From contig NZ_AZER01000014.1 of NCBI RefSeq assembly GCF_001436045.1, forward strand, positions 124,001 to 188,000: 64,000 nt of DNA. Reading direction: 5' to 3'. Positions within the stretch are counted from its first letter, which is position 1; the number at the start of each line of letters is the position of its first letter. Below, piece by piece: positions 8,208 through 17,218 of this stretch. The stretch comes from Limosilactobacillus frumenti DSM 13145. Lineage in GTDB: Bacteria; Bacillota; Bacilli; Lactobacillales; Lactobacillaceae. A model generated the notes under the pieces. The model was not told the DNA's origin, did not search any database, and worked only from the letters and a program-made list of their open reading frames with translations. Position numbers and translations under genes: made by a program.

Positions 8208-8238
8208 TTCACTGTCCCCTAGGGTTACAGCTTATAAT
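8208..8238 (+). promoter_or_regulatory. MerR-type promoter with 19-base spacer
   Basis: -35 TTCACT (8208-8213) and -10 TATAAT (8233-8238) are 19 bases apart, the overlong spacing typical of MerR-controlled promoters. The dyad-like CTGTCCCCTAGGGTTACAG at 8212-8230 fills the spacer. This points to autoregulation by the MerR protein encoded just downstream. Confidence 0.65.
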
Positions 8239-8268
8239 AATTGATAAAAACGAAGGAATGATGACTTT

Positions 8269-9090
8269 ATGGAAAAGCTTTTGCAAATTAGTGACTTCGC
8301 CAAGCTCGCCAATACTAACCGGCGAACACTAATTTTTTATGACGAATCTGGATTATTTCATCCCCATACCGTTAACGATGCTGGTTACCGTCTTTATAGC
8401 TATGACCAACTGTACCAAATTAGCTTTATCTTAGGGCTCCGTGAATTAGGCCTTTCCATCAATGAAATTAAACAATACTTACAAGAGCCTGATAGTGCTG
8501 TTTTGAGTAAACAACTACACCAATTAGACGCCAAGATTGAACAACAGATCCATCATTTGAAACAGGTCCAAATGACTATTCGTCAACGATTAGTACATCC
8601 CCAAGTCATTAAGCAAGCGAAGCTTTACCAACCAATCATTACCTACTTGCCAGAGGCTTCTTTCTGGTGTTCAGACTATTCGGTTGACTGTACCGTTGAA
8701 GAAATGGCCAACATTTTTTCAGATTTCTATTCTAAATTAAATATGAGTATGGTCACCAATAACCTCCGTTCTGGATTCAAAACTAACCTTCGTCAACCAG
8801 TCGCTGACCAGTATGCCAACGCTGGCTTTCGCATCATTAAGGAGCAGAGTATTCCTGCTTTAAACTACGATTTACCAACAATCACTAAGTCCGCCGGGAA
8901 TTACATTGTTGTTAAGGTCAAGAACACTTCTCCTGAAATCGAAAAAGGGCTCACTTTAATTGCAGATTACTTAAAGAAACACCAGCTCGACTGCACCGGT
9001 GAATTGTGGCAAATCAACATCGGTAATAAAATTGAGAGAGCTGGTTTTACTGCAACTGGCCTTCTAGAATATCAATTGAAAGAACAGTAA
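8269..9090 (+). CDS. MerR family regulator with C-terminal ligand-binding domain
   Basis: A 273-residue regulator. Residues 1-75 form a MerR winged helix-turn-helix (LLQISDFAKLANTNRRTLIFYDESGL, then DAGYRLYSYDQLYQISFILGLRELGLS). A coiled-coil dimerisation helix follows to about 120. The C-terminal half resembles the GyrI/BmrR-type effector-binding fold, in line with multidrug-sensing relatives. GAAGGA precedes ATG 8269. The next gene begins 10 bases after its stop, so they form an operon. Confidence 0.85.
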   Translation: MEKLLQISDFAKLANTNRRTLIFYDESGLFHPHTVNDAGYRLYSYDQLYQISFILGLRELGLSINEIKQYLQEPDSAVLSKQLHQLDAKIEQQIHHLKQVQMTIRQRLVHPQVIKQAKLYQPIITYLPEASFWCSDYSVDCTVEEMANIFSDFYSKLNMSMVTNNLRSGFKTNLRQPVADQYANAGFRIIKEQSIPALNYDLPTITKSAGNYIVVKVKNTSPEIEKGLTLIADYLKKHQLDCTGELWQINIGNKIERAGFTATGLLEYQLKEQ

Positions 9091-9100
9091 GGCGATCATT

Positions 9101-10129
9101 ATGTCTATCGAACAGCGTGTGTTTGCAAAATACCGCCCCGATTTTGCTAAATTCAAAGCAGCCGGGTTTTACCAAAAAGGGTCCTCCTACCTCCTAAAGC
9201 AATCATTCTACGACCACCAATTTCAGGCGCAAATAACTGTATCTGCATCGGGAAAGATTACCGGCAAAGTGTTGGACCTTGCTAGTGGTGAAGAATACCT
9301 CCCATTACGGGCCATTCACGTCGGCGCTTTTGCGGCGCAGGTTAAACAAGCTTACATTGATTTATTACAGTCACTGGCTGACCGCTGTTTTATTAAGGAA
9401 CCATTTCACTCACCACAAGCCAACCGCCTCGCTGGACGAATCAATGCTTGCTACCATGAGCAACCAGAATTCATTTTTAAGATTGCTCCTGATTATGGCG
9501 TCTTTCGTGAACCCCAAACTCAAAAATGGTATGGACTAGTAATGAATATCGATTACCATCGTATTCCTCATTATGACCACCCCTCACACCAGAAAGTCGA
9601 AGTAATGGATTTACGAATTCACCCTGTTGATCGGGCAAAGTTATTAAAACAGCCGGGAATTTACCCGAGCTTTCATCTCAAAGGGAAAAATTGGCTAAGC
9701 GTAATTTTGGACGATACAGTATCGGATAATGATATTTTTCAGTTAATTAAGGCTAGTCGGGCAATCTTAACGCAGCCAACCACCTGGCTGGTGCCGGCCA
9801 ACCCCAAGTATTACGATATTATGCACGCCTTTGACCATACAGATACGATTATTTGGAAACAATCAACTAGTATCCGGGTTAACGATACGGTTTTACTATA
9901 CGTTACCGCGCCTATTAAGGCGATTGTCTATGAATGTCGAGCTGTTGAAGTTAATATCCCCTATCATTATCAAGGTAATGAAATTAAGATTAGCCATGTC
10001 ATGAAAGTCCAACTGATTCGTCGTTTCCCACCTGATAAATTCACGTTTGCGTTTTTGCAGCAACATGGGATAAAAGCAGTGCGTGGTCCCCGTCATTTAC
10101 CAGCCTCGTTAGTTAATATCATTAAATAA
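9101..10129 (+). CDS. MmcQ/YjbR-like protein with C-terminal PUA/EVE-like domain
   Basis: A 342-residue cytoplasmic protein. The middle (about 120-225) matches the MmcQ/YjbR (CyaY-like) fold: PEFIFKIAPDYGVFRE, then EVMDLRIHPVDRAKLL, IYPSFHLKGKNWLSVILDD and SDNDIFQLIKASRAIL. The last 110 residues (TWLVPANPKYYDIMHAF, IIWKQSTSIRVNDTVLLYV, then a YECRAVEV strand) look like a PUA/EVE-type module, suggesting modified nucleic acid or RNA binding. The N-terminal 100 residues are not recognised. It is translated with the MerR gene. No catalytic function is evident; the domain calls are by pattern. Confidence 0.65.
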   Translation: MSIEQRVFAKYRPDFAKFKAAGFYQKGSSYLLKQSFYDHQFQAQITVSASGKITGKVLDLASGEEYLPLRAIHVGAFAAQVKQAYIDLLQSLADRCFIKEPFHSPQANRLAGRINACYHEQPEFIFKIAPDYGVFREPQTQKWYGLVMNIDYHRIPHYDHPSHQKVEVMDLRIHPVDRAKLLKQPGIYPSFHLKGKNWLSVILDDTVSDNDIFQLIKASRAILTQPTTWLVPANPKYYDIMHAFDHTDTIIWKQSTSIRVNDTVLLYVTAPIKAIVYECRAVEVNIPYHYQGNEIKISHVMKVQLIRRFPPDKFTFAFLQQHGIKAVRGPRHLPASLVNIIK

Positions 10130-10166
10130 TTTGCAAAATCATTCATCATTACGAATAAAAATAAAT

Positions 10167-10197
10167 GCCCTTGACTGGTTTTTAATCGGTCAAGGGC
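10167..10197. terminator. Bidirectional terminator
   Basis: GCCCTTGAC / GTCAAGGGC hairpin between convergent genes, with A/T-rich flanks. The minus strand has the clearer T-rich tail (ATTTATTTTTAT). Confidence 0.8.
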
Positions 10198-10210
10198 GTT
10201 TGCGTAATTA

Positions 10211-11209
10211 TTAGTTTTCGTCTAACACCACAACGTGTTTGCCAATAAATTTACCAGATTCCAAGTTTGCCTGTGCTTGGCCCACTTCTGCTAAGCCATG
10301 GTAAACTTTCGCGATTGGCACTTGAAGATCCTGCTTAGCAATTTCCGCCAAAACTTTGTTAAAGGCTTTAGCGGGAAGGTCCTTTGCTTCACCAGCATAA
10401 CTAGTCAGGAAAACACCTGTTGGAATCATAAATGGAGAAAAGTTATTAAAGGTCCATTGTCCATCTAGCGCACCCGTAAAGCAGGCATAACCGCCTTGGT
10501 GGATCAATTTTAGATCATTAAACAACGCAGAGAAACCCACTAATTCAAGCATCTTATCAACGCCCTGAGGTGCAATCTGCTTTATTTCTTTATAAAGGTC
10601 GTCATTATCAAGTAGGGCATAATCAGCACCAAATTTTTTAAGGATTGCTAATTTATCTTCGTGACGAGTAGTCGTAATAACAGTAGCCCCCATCATTTTC
10701 GCAACAACGGTCGCCATTAAGCCTACCGTTGAAGAACCACCGTGAATAAAGACTACGTTACCCTTCTGCAGGTGCAACCCTTCCACTAATGACCCATAAG
10801 ATGTCTGCAGCATCTCTGGTAAGGCTCCAACAACCTTCCATGGTAAGTTAGTTTCTAGTGGGATCACATTAGCTTCCTTAACTAACGTATATTCAGCATA
10901 TGAGCCATCAATTGCACGTCCCATGCCGCCCATCATCGTGGCCACTTTTTGACCGACTTTTAATGAACTTCCTGGGTTGACTTCCGCAACAACCCCAGCT
11001 CCTTCAATCCCTAAAATTCGGGGGTAGGTAAAGTCAGAGGAAGATTGACCCTTCCGACTCGTTACTTCGGATTCGTTAACACCAAATGCCTTCACCTTAA
11101 TGAGGACATATCCCTTTTTCAAGACCGGTTTAGCAACTGTCGTCGGTTTCATTTCACTTGTTTCGCATGGTCCGGTTAATTGCACAGCCTGCATCGTTTC
11201 TTGTGCCAT
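10211..11209 (-). CDS. MDR-family NAD(P)-dependent oxidoreductase (quinone reductase-like)
   Basis: About 332 residues of the medium-chain dehydrogenase/reductase family: GroES-like N-terminal half with GVNESEVTSRKGQ and PRILGIEGAGVVAEV, then a Rossmann half with VVFIHGGSSTVGLMATVVAKMMGATVITTTR. The catalytic and structural zinc ligands of alcohol dehydrogenases are absent, as in quinone oxidoreductases. ATG 11209 is used because AAAGGA lies 8 bases upstream; the frame is open to 11242 but without a good ribosome binding site. A related, broken copy is at 21643-22593. Substrate unknown. Confidence 0.85.
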   Translation of the reverse strand: MAQETMQAVQLTGPCETSEMKPTTVAKPVLKKGYVLIKVKAFGVNESEVTSRKGQSSSDFTYPRILGIEGAGVVAEVNPGSSLKVGQKVATMMGGMGRAIDGSYAEYTLVKEANVIPLETNLPWKVVGALPEMLQTSYGSLVEGLHLQKGNVVFIHGGSSTVGLMATVVAKMMGATVITTTRHEDKLAILKKFGADYALLDNDDLYKEIKQIAPQGVDKMLELVGFSALFNDLKLIHQGGYACFTGALDGQWTFNNFSPFMIPTGVFLTSYAGEAKDLPAKAFNKVLAEIAKQDLQVPIAKVYHGLAEVGQAQANLESGKFIGKHVVVLDEN

Positions 11210-11303
11210 TTTATCAATCCTTTCTTTATTCTGCTTTGACAATTTCTACTGTAAGCTGTCTAGTAAGGTCACAGTCAAGAAAGTGATTAACATTGAACTG
11301 CTA

Positions 11304-12050
11304 TTATCTATTCAGAAAGTCAGCCACTAATTCCAGAATTGCTGGCCGCTGGGCGCCAACAAACATGTGTCCTTCTCCAGGAACCAAATGAAGTTCACTC
11401 TGTGGCAAAATAACATTATATTTACGGGAAGCTTCTGGTGACACAACCTGGTCATCAGTACCGTGAATCAGGAGCGTTGGCTTAGCAAAGTGTTGAGCCG
11501 TTTCATAAATTGGCATTAATTGGGCTGTCCGGAAATAGTCACCCCCAACTTCAAAACCGTGAACATTAACAGATAACGGAATGTGGTTAGGGTCATACGT
11601 ACTTCCCTGACATTCTCCATTGAGAGCATCATCTTTTAAAGTCGCTGCTGGCGCTAATAGAACTAATTTTTCAATTACATCCCGATAATAGGCAGCTAAC
11701 ATGGAGGCAACCACCCCACCCTGGGAATGACCAATTAAGTAAATATGCTGAGCCTTCATCTTCGTCCGGGCATAATCAATAATCTTCATCCCATCCAACA
11801 ATTCAGAAAAGACCGTCATGTCTTCAAAACGACCAGTACTCTTCCCACTACCATCAAAATCGAAACGAAGCGTTGGAATACCATGATCATTTAAATAATG
11901 TGATAAAGCATATAAAATTTGGCTATTATCATAGCCCAAGTCACCTTTGAAACCATGCATTAAAATGGCGACCGATGAATTCTGGACCTGGTCAGTCCCT
12001 TCCAGCAAGCCGTGGAGTTTCAGGCCATCACGTTGAATAAATACTTCCAT
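11304..12050 (-). CDS. Alpha/beta hydrolase, feruloyl/cinnamoyl esterase-like
   Basis: A 248-residue serine hydrolase. Oxyanion HGF motif (AILMHGFKGD), nucleophile Ser in GHSQGGVVASML, Asp in HGTDDQVVSP and His in GEGHMF complete the triad. The stretch LLAPAATLKDDALNGECQG with DPNHIP closely resembles, from memory, the lactobacillus cinnamoyl esterase LJ0536, which hydrolyses esters of ferulic and related hydroxycinnamic acids. ATG 12050 follows GAGGTG at a good distance. No signal peptide, so cytoplasmic. Confidence 0.85.
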   Translation of the reverse strand: MEVFIQRDGLKLHGLLEGTDQVQNSSVAILMHGFKGDLGYDNSQILYALSHYLNDHGIPTLRFDFDGSGKSTGRFEDMTVFSELLDGMKIIDYARTKMKAQHIYLIGHSQGGVVASMLAAYYRDVIEKLVLLAPAATLKDDALNGECQGSTYDPNHIPLSVNVHGFEVGGDYFRTAQLMPIYETAQHFAKPTLLIHGTDDQVVSPEASRKYNVILPQSELHLVPGEGHMFVGAQRPAILELVADFLNR

Positions 12051-12219
12051 TATGTTCACCTCAATTAATTATTATACATGAGCTGCTAACTACCTCGAAA
12101 CAGCTTGATGTTTGATGGATTTTTCTCGTTCCCGTTACCGTAATGATGACAATGAAAACTTATCGTTACGCTCTTCTTTTTAGCTACCGAAAATTTTTCA
12201 ATATTTTTTAAAAAAGTAG

Positions 12220-12247
12220 TTGCAATTTATAAAAATACGGTTAAAAT
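12220..12247 (+). promoter_or_regulatory. Probable promoter of the asnA-asnS T-box operon
   Basis: TTGCAA at 12220-12225 and TAAAAT at 12242-12247 with a 16-base spacer, just ahead of the T-box leader. The sequence 12060-12219 upstream is A/T-rich; I see no gene in it. Confidence 0.55.
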
Positions 12248-12261
12248 ACAATTAAAGATTT

Positions 12262-12545
12262 CAAAAGCGATGAAAAAGAAGAGTAAGTAATTTCCAATCT
12301 ACCAGTGAGTCGGTGATAGTGAGAGACCGATAGCACCTGAATTACCGAAAAACACTTTTCCCATGCTACTAACCCAAATAACCCGTCTTAAAGTAGGCTT
12401 AGTCGTCACCGGTACGTTACCACGCCGGAAGAGTATGAAAGTACTCTATGAGAAGGTCTAAAAATATTTTAGGCAATTTGGGTGGTACCGCGGAACAAAA
12501 GCCTTTCGTCCCTTAGATGTTGGGGATGAAGGGCTTTTTTATTTA
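12262..12545 (+). promoter_or_regulatory. T-box riboswitch, asparagine type
   Basis: A T-box leader ahead of asnA. The T-box core (GGGTGGTACCGCGG) is at 12479-12492. The terminator that competes with the antiterminator has arms AAAGCCTTTCGTCCC and GGGGATGAAGGGCTTT ending in a T-run near 12541. Stem I begins near 12270; its base pairs with CTTTTC at 12355-12360. The specifier position, immediately before ACTTTT, reads AAC at 12351-12353, an asparagine codon. Uncharged tRNA-Asn should therefore promote readthrough into asnA and asnS. Confidence 0.92.
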
Positions 12546-12579
12546 TCCTCGATTCTAAACATATAAAGGAGTGCTAATT

Positions 12580-13593
12580 ATGGCTGATTTAATTATTCCA
12601 AAGGACTACGATCCAAAATTATCTATTCGTGACACTGAAGCAGCAATTCGCTTCATCCGGGAAAACTTCCAAGATGAATTCGGTCAAGAATTACACCTGC
12701 AACGAATGTCTGCCCCAATGTTTGTTGAAAAGAGTACTGGTTTGAACGATAACCTTAACGGTGTTGAAAAACCAGTTTCCTTTGACATGAAAGATATGCC
12801 TGGCGACACCATCGAAGTTGTCCACTCACTAGCTAAGTGGAAACGGTTAGCCTTAAAGAAATACGGCTTCGGTATGCATGAAGGTCTCTACACCAACATG
12901 AACGCCATTCGGAAGGATGAAGATCTTGATAACTTCCACTCCATTTATGTTGATCAATGGGACTGGGAAAAGATTATTGCCAAGGAAGAGCGGACGGAAG
13001 AAACCTTGAAGTCAACTGTTCGGCAAATCTTCAAAGTAATCAAGCGGATCGAAAAGGAATTATGGTATCTCTACCCTGACGCTGTTTACCAATTACCAGA
13101 TGAAATTCACTTCGTTACTACTCAAGAACTAGAAGATCGCTGGCCAGACTTAACCCCAATGGAACGGGAAGACAAGATTGCTAAGGAAATGGGTGCCGTC
13201 TTCGTTATGAAGATTGGTGATAAATTGAAGCGTTCTGGCAAGCCTCACGATGGCCGGGCACCTGACTACGATGACTGGAGTCTCAACGGTGATATTATCT
13301 TCTGGTATGAACCATTACAAAAGAAGTTGGAAATCTCTAGTATGGGGATCCGGGTTAGCCCAGAATCGATGAAGTACCAATTGGAACAAGCTGGTGCTAC
13401 TGACCGTGAGAAGTTACCATTCCACAAGATGTTGCTCAACGGCGAATTACCATATACAATTGGTGGAGGAATCGGTCAATCACGGCTGTGCATGTTGTTG
13501 CTTGGTAAAGCCCATGTTGGCGAAGTTCAAGCAAGCATTTGGCCTGAAGACATGCTCAAGAAGTGTGAAGCCGCTCATATTCAAATTCTATAA
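12580..13593 (+). CDS. asnA: Aspartate--ammonia ligase (asparagine synthetase A)
   Basis: A 337-residue class-II-synthetase-like enzyme making asparagine from aspartate, ammonia and ATP. Recognisable family segments are [20 protein letters not shown] near residue 50, [15 protein letters not shown], and the C-terminal [26 protein letters not shown] 12580 lies 8 bases after AAAGGAG; the in-frame GTG 12571 overlaps that site and is not used. First gene of the T-box operon; asnS follows 24 bases later, so synthesis of Asn and its charging are co-regulated. Confidence 0.96.
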   Translation: MADLIIPKDYDPKLSIRDTEAAIRFIRENFQDEFGQELHLQRMSAPMFVEKSTGLNDNLNGVEKPVSFDMKDMPGDTIEVVHSLAKWKRLALKKYGFGMHEGLYTNMNAIRKDEDLDNFHSIYVDQWDWEKIIAKEERTEETLKSTVRQIFKVIKRIEKELWYLYPDAVYQLPDEIHFVTTQELEDRWPDLTPMEREDKIAKEMGAVFVMKIGDKLKRSGKPHDGRAPDYDDWSLNGDIIFWYEPLQKKLEISSMGIRVSPESMKYQLEQAGATDREKLPFHKMLLNGELPYTIGGGIGQSRLCMLLLGKAHVGEVQASIWPEDMLKKCEAAHIQIL

Positions 13594-13617
13594 AATAATT
13601 GATTAAGGGAGATTATG

Positions 13618-14916
13618 ATGGAAACTATTACAATTAGTGAATCACCAAAACATGTCGGCGAAACAGTCAAAATTGGGGTTTGGCTAACTGACAAACGTTC
13701 TAGTGGTAAGATTGCTTTCCTGCAATTGCGTGACGGAACTGGCTTCTTCCAAGGAATTATCCGGAAGAACGATGTTGACGAAGCCACTTTTGACCTCGCT
13801 AAACATGATTTGCACCAGGAAACGAGCTTTATTGTTACTGGTGAAATTGCAGAAGACAAGCGTTCTAAGTTTGGTTACGAAATTCACATCAAGGATATTA
13901 AAGTCGTTGGTGAAAGCGAAGACTACCCAATTGGTAACAAGGATCACGGGATTGACTTTCTGCTTGACCATCGTCACTTGTGGTTACGTTCTCGCAAGCC
14001 ATGGGCATTAATGCGGATTCGGAGCCAAGTAAAGTTATCCACCATGGAATTCTTTGACAAACATGGCTTTACTCAATTCGATGCTCCAGAATTAACGGCT
14101 AGTGCCCCTGAAGGTACCACCAACCTCTTCAACGTGAAGTACTTTGATGAAAATGCCTACCTATCTCAATCAGGTCAATTATATGAAGAAGCTGGTGCGA
14201 TGGCATTACGGCGAGTTTACTCAATGGGGCCAACCTTCCGGGCTGAAAAGTCTAAGACCCGTCGTCATATGACTGAATTCTGGATGATCGAACCAGAAAT
14301 GGCTTGGTGTCACGAAGAAGAAAGTGAACGGATCCAAGAACAATACGTGGCTTACTTGATCCAAGACTTAATCGACAAATGCCCAACTGAATTGGAAATG
14401 GTTGGTCGCTCTGTGGAAAGCTTGAAGCCATTCACCGAATTGCCATACCCACGAGTAACTTACAAGAAGGCTATCGAAATGTTGCAAAAGGGTGGCCTCG
14501 ATGTAAAGTACGGTGACGACTTTGGTTCACCAGAAGAAACCTTCTTGGCCGATCAATTCAACAAGCCTGTCTTCATCAAGAATTACCCACGGGAAATCAA
14601 GGCTTTCTACATGCCAACTGACCCTGAAGATGATCGGCAAGTTATCTGTGCTGACCTCTTGGCCCCAGAAGGCTATGGTGAAATTATTGGTGGTTCTGAA
14701 CGTTCATACGATTACGAATACATCACTAACAAGCTGGAAGAAAACGGCTTAAGTAAGGAAGACTACGGCTGGTACGATGACTTACGGAAGTATGGTTCTG
14801 TTCCTCACTCCGGATTCGGGATGGGGCTTGAACGGTTCTTGGCTTGGGTAACCTTGCAAGACCATATCCGTGAAAACATTCCATTCCCACGGATGTTGAA
14901 CCGGTTGCGTCCATAA
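13618..14916 (+). CDS. asnS: Asparaginyl-tRNA synthetase
   Basis: About 432 residues, normal for AsnRS. N-terminal OB-fold anticodon-binding domain (residues 1-110: [27 protein letters not shown]), then the class II catalytic core with motif 2 in [24 protein letters not shown] and motif 3 in [14 protein letters not shown]. It charges tRNA-Asn in the cytoplasm. ATG 13615 and ATG 13618 are adjacent and in frame; 13618 gives better spacing from AAGGGAG. Shares the Asn T-box with asnA. Confidence 0.96.
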   Translation: METITISESPKHVGETVKIGVWLTDKRSSGKIAFLQLRDGTGFFQGIIRKNDVDEATFDLAKHDLHQETSFIVTGEIAEDKRSKFGYEIHIKDIKVVGESEDYPIGNKDHGIDFLLDHRHLWLRSRKPWALMRIRSQVKLSTMEFFDKHGFTQFDAPELTASAPEGTTNLFNVKYFDENAYLSQSGQLYEEAGAMALRRVYSMGPTFRAEKSKTRRHMTEFWMIEPEMAWCHEEESERIQEQYVAYLIQDLIDKCPTELEMVGRSVESLKPFTELPYPRVTYKKAIEMLQKGGLDVKYGDDFGSPEETFLADQFNKPVFIKNYPREIKAFYMPTDPEDDRQVICADLLAPEGYGEIIGGSERSYDYEYITNKLEENGLSKEDYGWYDDLRKYGSVPHSGFGMGLERFLAWVTLQDHIRENIPFPRMLNRLRP

Positions 14917-14928
14917 TTAAATAAACTA

Positions 14929-14984
14929 GGAATTAACCTTTTCAAGAGCCTGGTGGGCTAACTACGAAGGCTCTAGTTAATTCC
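14929..14984 (+). terminator. Hairpin downstream of asnS
   Basis: GGAATTAAC...GTTAATTCC outer arms with inner AGAGCC...GGCTCT, 12 bases after asnS. It lacks a good T-tract, so it may be a stabilising 3' structure rather than the terminator itself. Confidence 0.5.
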
Positions 14985-15027
14985 CGTGATTAGACTTGGT
15001 AAGTTCAAAACTACTAGTAACATTTAA

Positions 15028-15075
15028 GAGGATGAGAAAAAGTATTTTTGCTTTTTCTCATCCTCTTTATTTTGT
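15028..15075. terminator. Strong bidirectional terminator
   Basis: Perfect 15-base arms (GAGGATGAGAAAAAG / CTTTTTCTCATCCTC) around a short loop with TTTATTTT after it, between convergent asnS and the EAL gene. Confidence 0.85.
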
Positions 15076-15077
15076 AC

Positions 15078-15767
15078 TTATTGAATTTCCGACGTTCCCT
15101 TTCCCCAGTAAAAACCTTGCTGGAAAACGTTTGACTGGCCAGCAAAAGTTTTGGCAAGTTGTTCATTGGCAATACCTTCAATTACGAAATCAAGGTGGTG
15201 CTTCCTAGCGAAAGTTAACCATGCATTTACAAAGCTTTTCTCAATTTCATGATCTTCGTTTTTAAACAACAGGAGCGACAATTTAATCCGCTTAATAGCG
15301 CCCAGCTGACGAACAATAAAGGCATAACTGTTACTACCCGCGCAGACATCATCAATTGCTAATTCAAAGCCGATTTTCTCAAGGCGGTGAATTTCGTCAT
15401 CTAGGTAGTCCAAACTATGAATTGTTTCCCGCCGTTCGGTAATTTCAATAGCAATTTGCGAACCATATTGATTATACAGGTCGGTCAAAAACCGCCAAAC
15501 ACTTTCAAATTCCATTTGGCATGGTTCGAGGTTAATATATATTTTTCTATTAGGATGGCCGTCAAGTGCATTAACCAATGCTGATTGACTTATCGCAATC
15601 CACCGTTCATTACCTTCCAGAGTCGTTAAACTATTTAAAAATTCCATCCCCGGGAAGGATTCCGCAGCGTCACGCATCAGCATTTCATAAGCATCTATCT
15701 TGGCATTCATGGAACCATCAACCTGTAAAATGGGCTGAAAAATATTATGTAATTTATTTGCATTCAT
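15078..15767 (-). CDS. EAL-domain cyclic-di-GMP phosphodiesterase
   Basis: A stand-alone EAL domain of about 230 residues. The metal and catalytic positions are mostly present: Glu in AYEMLMR (EAL motif), Asn in YINLEP, Glu in IEITERRE, the double Asp in AIDDVCAG, Lys in RIKLSLL, Glu in FVIEGIANEQ and the final QGFYWGKG. It should hydrolyse c-di-GMP. The frame is open to a TTG at 15842 inside the preceding gene; ATG 15767 is the most plausible start, though its ribosome binding site is weak. It lies downstream of, and probably co-transcribed with, the GGDEF gene. Confidence 0.82.
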   Translation of the reverse strand: MNANKLHNIFQPILQVDGSMNAKIDAYEMLMRDAAESFPGMEFLNSLTTLEGNERWIAISQSALVNALDGHPNRKIYINLEPCQMEFESVWRFLTDLYNQYGSQIAIEITERRETIHSLDYLDDEIHRLEKIGFELAIDDVCAGSNSYAFIVRQLGAIKRIKLSLLLFKNEDHEIEKSFVNAWLTFARKHHLDFVIEGIANEQLAKTFAGQSNVFQQGFYWGKGTSEIQ

Positions 15768-15819
15768 TGTAATGTTTCTCACCCTACTTATCTTAGCATT
15801 GACAACTATATTAATTCCC

Positions 15820-16965
15820 TTAGTCTGTTCCTCTTTTTGCAAGCTTATGATGATGATCAGTCACAATCCAGCCACGACCATTATTTTTAACAATATACAA
15901 CATCTTGTCAGCACGCTTCAAGGTAACATCTAGCAGTTCACCTTTCAAATGATTAGTTAAACTACACGAAAAACTAATTGTTATCTTGATCCCTTCTTTA
16001 GTCACCACCGGGTTTGCATTGAAAGAATTTTCAATCGATTGCAGTAAACTATAAACTTCATCAATTGAATGATTAGAAACCACAATACTGAACTCTTCCC
16101 CACCGAAACGATACACATAGCCATGGTTAGGAAAGGCATGGTGAATCTGTTCACGCAGGACCGTTGAAAAGTGATTTAAGACTTCATTACCGACAAAGTG
16201 ACCATATGTATCATTGATTGCCTTAAAGTGGTCAATATCGAGACCCCCAATGACAATATTACGGATGTCCTTATTCTCAGTTAAGGCGCTAATTTCCTGA
16301 CTAAGTGCCCGATAACTAAGCAGTCCAGTTAGGTCGTCACGTTCACTTTCCCTTTGTAACAACTTAATCTTTTGTTTATTTTTAATCTCACTTTCGTAAC
16401 GACGCCCTTCAAAGACGAGAATTACTATCAAACCAAGTGTTGCCGCTGAGATGTTAACGGCCAAAAAGTGGTGCTCAATGCCTAAAAAGAACAGTTCAAT
16501 CATGCCAAGAATAACAATTGCTAAAGTATAGCGGATCCGAATTGATATCTTTTCCCACCTAGTTAAAATCCCACACAAGATCAGGAAAACAACTGATTCA
16601 ACCAGCCAAATCCACCAAGTATTAATTGATTCAAGTCTCATCATCACTTCTATAACATTCACAAACGGTGGTGTAAGGAACAACAGCCACCACCAGACTT
16701 TATTTTGGTTATTCCGAAATAACATTGTGATCGGCACGACCTGCATAAATGCCACTGCCCCAATATTGATTAAGGAAAGTTGTAGTAAACAAAATTCCTG
16801 AATGAAGTAAGTAATAATAACAACGACGGTCAAAATGAAATTAGCCATGCGATTTCCCTTAAATGATCCCCAATATTGTTCAAAGTAAATCTGGCTAATA
16901 ATCATCGAAATAACGATTATCGGTAAGTAGATAATCGCATCAAAGAATTTTACCCCCAAATTCAT
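15820..16965 (-). CDS. Membrane diguanylate cyclase (GGDEF domain)
   Basis: A 381-residue protein. The first 190 residues hold about six membrane segments; a short charged linker (RRYESEIKNKQKIKLLQRESERDDLTGL) leads to a GGDEF domain. The active-site loop reads RFGGEEF near residue 300, and the metal/substrate region IGGLDIDHFKAINDTYGH is intact, so it should make c-di-GMP. The usual RxxD inhibitory site before the loop is not seen, so product inhibition may be absent. Divergent from the polysaccharide synthase genes. ATG 16965 follows AAAGGTG. Confidence 0.88.
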   Translation of the reverse strand: MNLGVKFFDAIIYLPIIVISMIISQIYFEQYWGSFKGNRMANFILTVVVIITYFIQEFCLLQLSLINIGAVAFMQVVPITMLFRNNQNKVWWWLLFLTPPFVNVIEVMMRLESINTWWIWLVESVVFLILCGILTRWEKISIRIRYTLAIVILGMIELFFLGIEHHFLAVNISAATLGLIVILVFEGRRYESEIKNKQKIKLLQRESERDDLTGLLSYRALSQEISALTENKDIRNIVIGGLDIDHFKAINDTYGHFVGNEVLNHFSTVLREQIHHAFPNHGYVYRFGGEEFSIVVSNHSIDEVYSLLQSIENSFNANPVVTKEGIKITISFSCSLTNHLKGELLDVTLKRADKMLYIVKNNGRGWIVTDHHHKLAKRGTD

Positions 16966-17128
16966 TTCACCTTTTCATATTAATTTGCAATAACCTTCAA
17001 ATTTTACTGCTCCTTAGAGATTTAATCCAGTGACCGGGGAAATAAGATCTATCCATATATACTCATTTTTACTATTTGAACATCTATATTACAGTAATTA
17101 TACTATTACACCATTTATGACTAATTTA

Positions 17129-17137
17129 TGATATAAT
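17129..17137 (+). promoter_or_regulatory. Extended -10 promoter of the polysaccharide operon
   Basis: TGATATAAT: a consensus TATAAT at 17132-17137 preceded by TGn. No good -35 is seen, as expected of extended -10 promoters. Confidence 0.6.
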
Positions 17138-17176
17138 TTTTCGCGTGATTTTTAGTTCAATCTAATTAGGGGGAAG

Positions 17177-17203
17177 GTAATGGGATCACTACTGTCCCAT
17201 TAC
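17177..17203 (+). promoter_or_regulatory. Leader hairpin over a miniature reading frame
   Basis: Nine-base perfect arms (GTAATGGGA / TCCCATTAC) around a 9-base loop, directly after a strong Shine-Dalgarno (AGGGGGAAGG, 17168-17177). The ATG in the left arm (17180) opens an 11-codon frame MGSLLSHYLIN that stops at 17215, three bases before the next gene's ATG. The structure could sequester the miniature start or couple its translation to the operon. Confidence 0.5.
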
Positions 17204-17218
17204 TTAATTAATTAAACA

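Noticed and set aside
15768-15842. Longer EAL protein starting at TTG 15842
   Set aside because: The TTG is inside the GGDEF gene without a ribosome binding site, and the extra residues do not look like an EAL domain.
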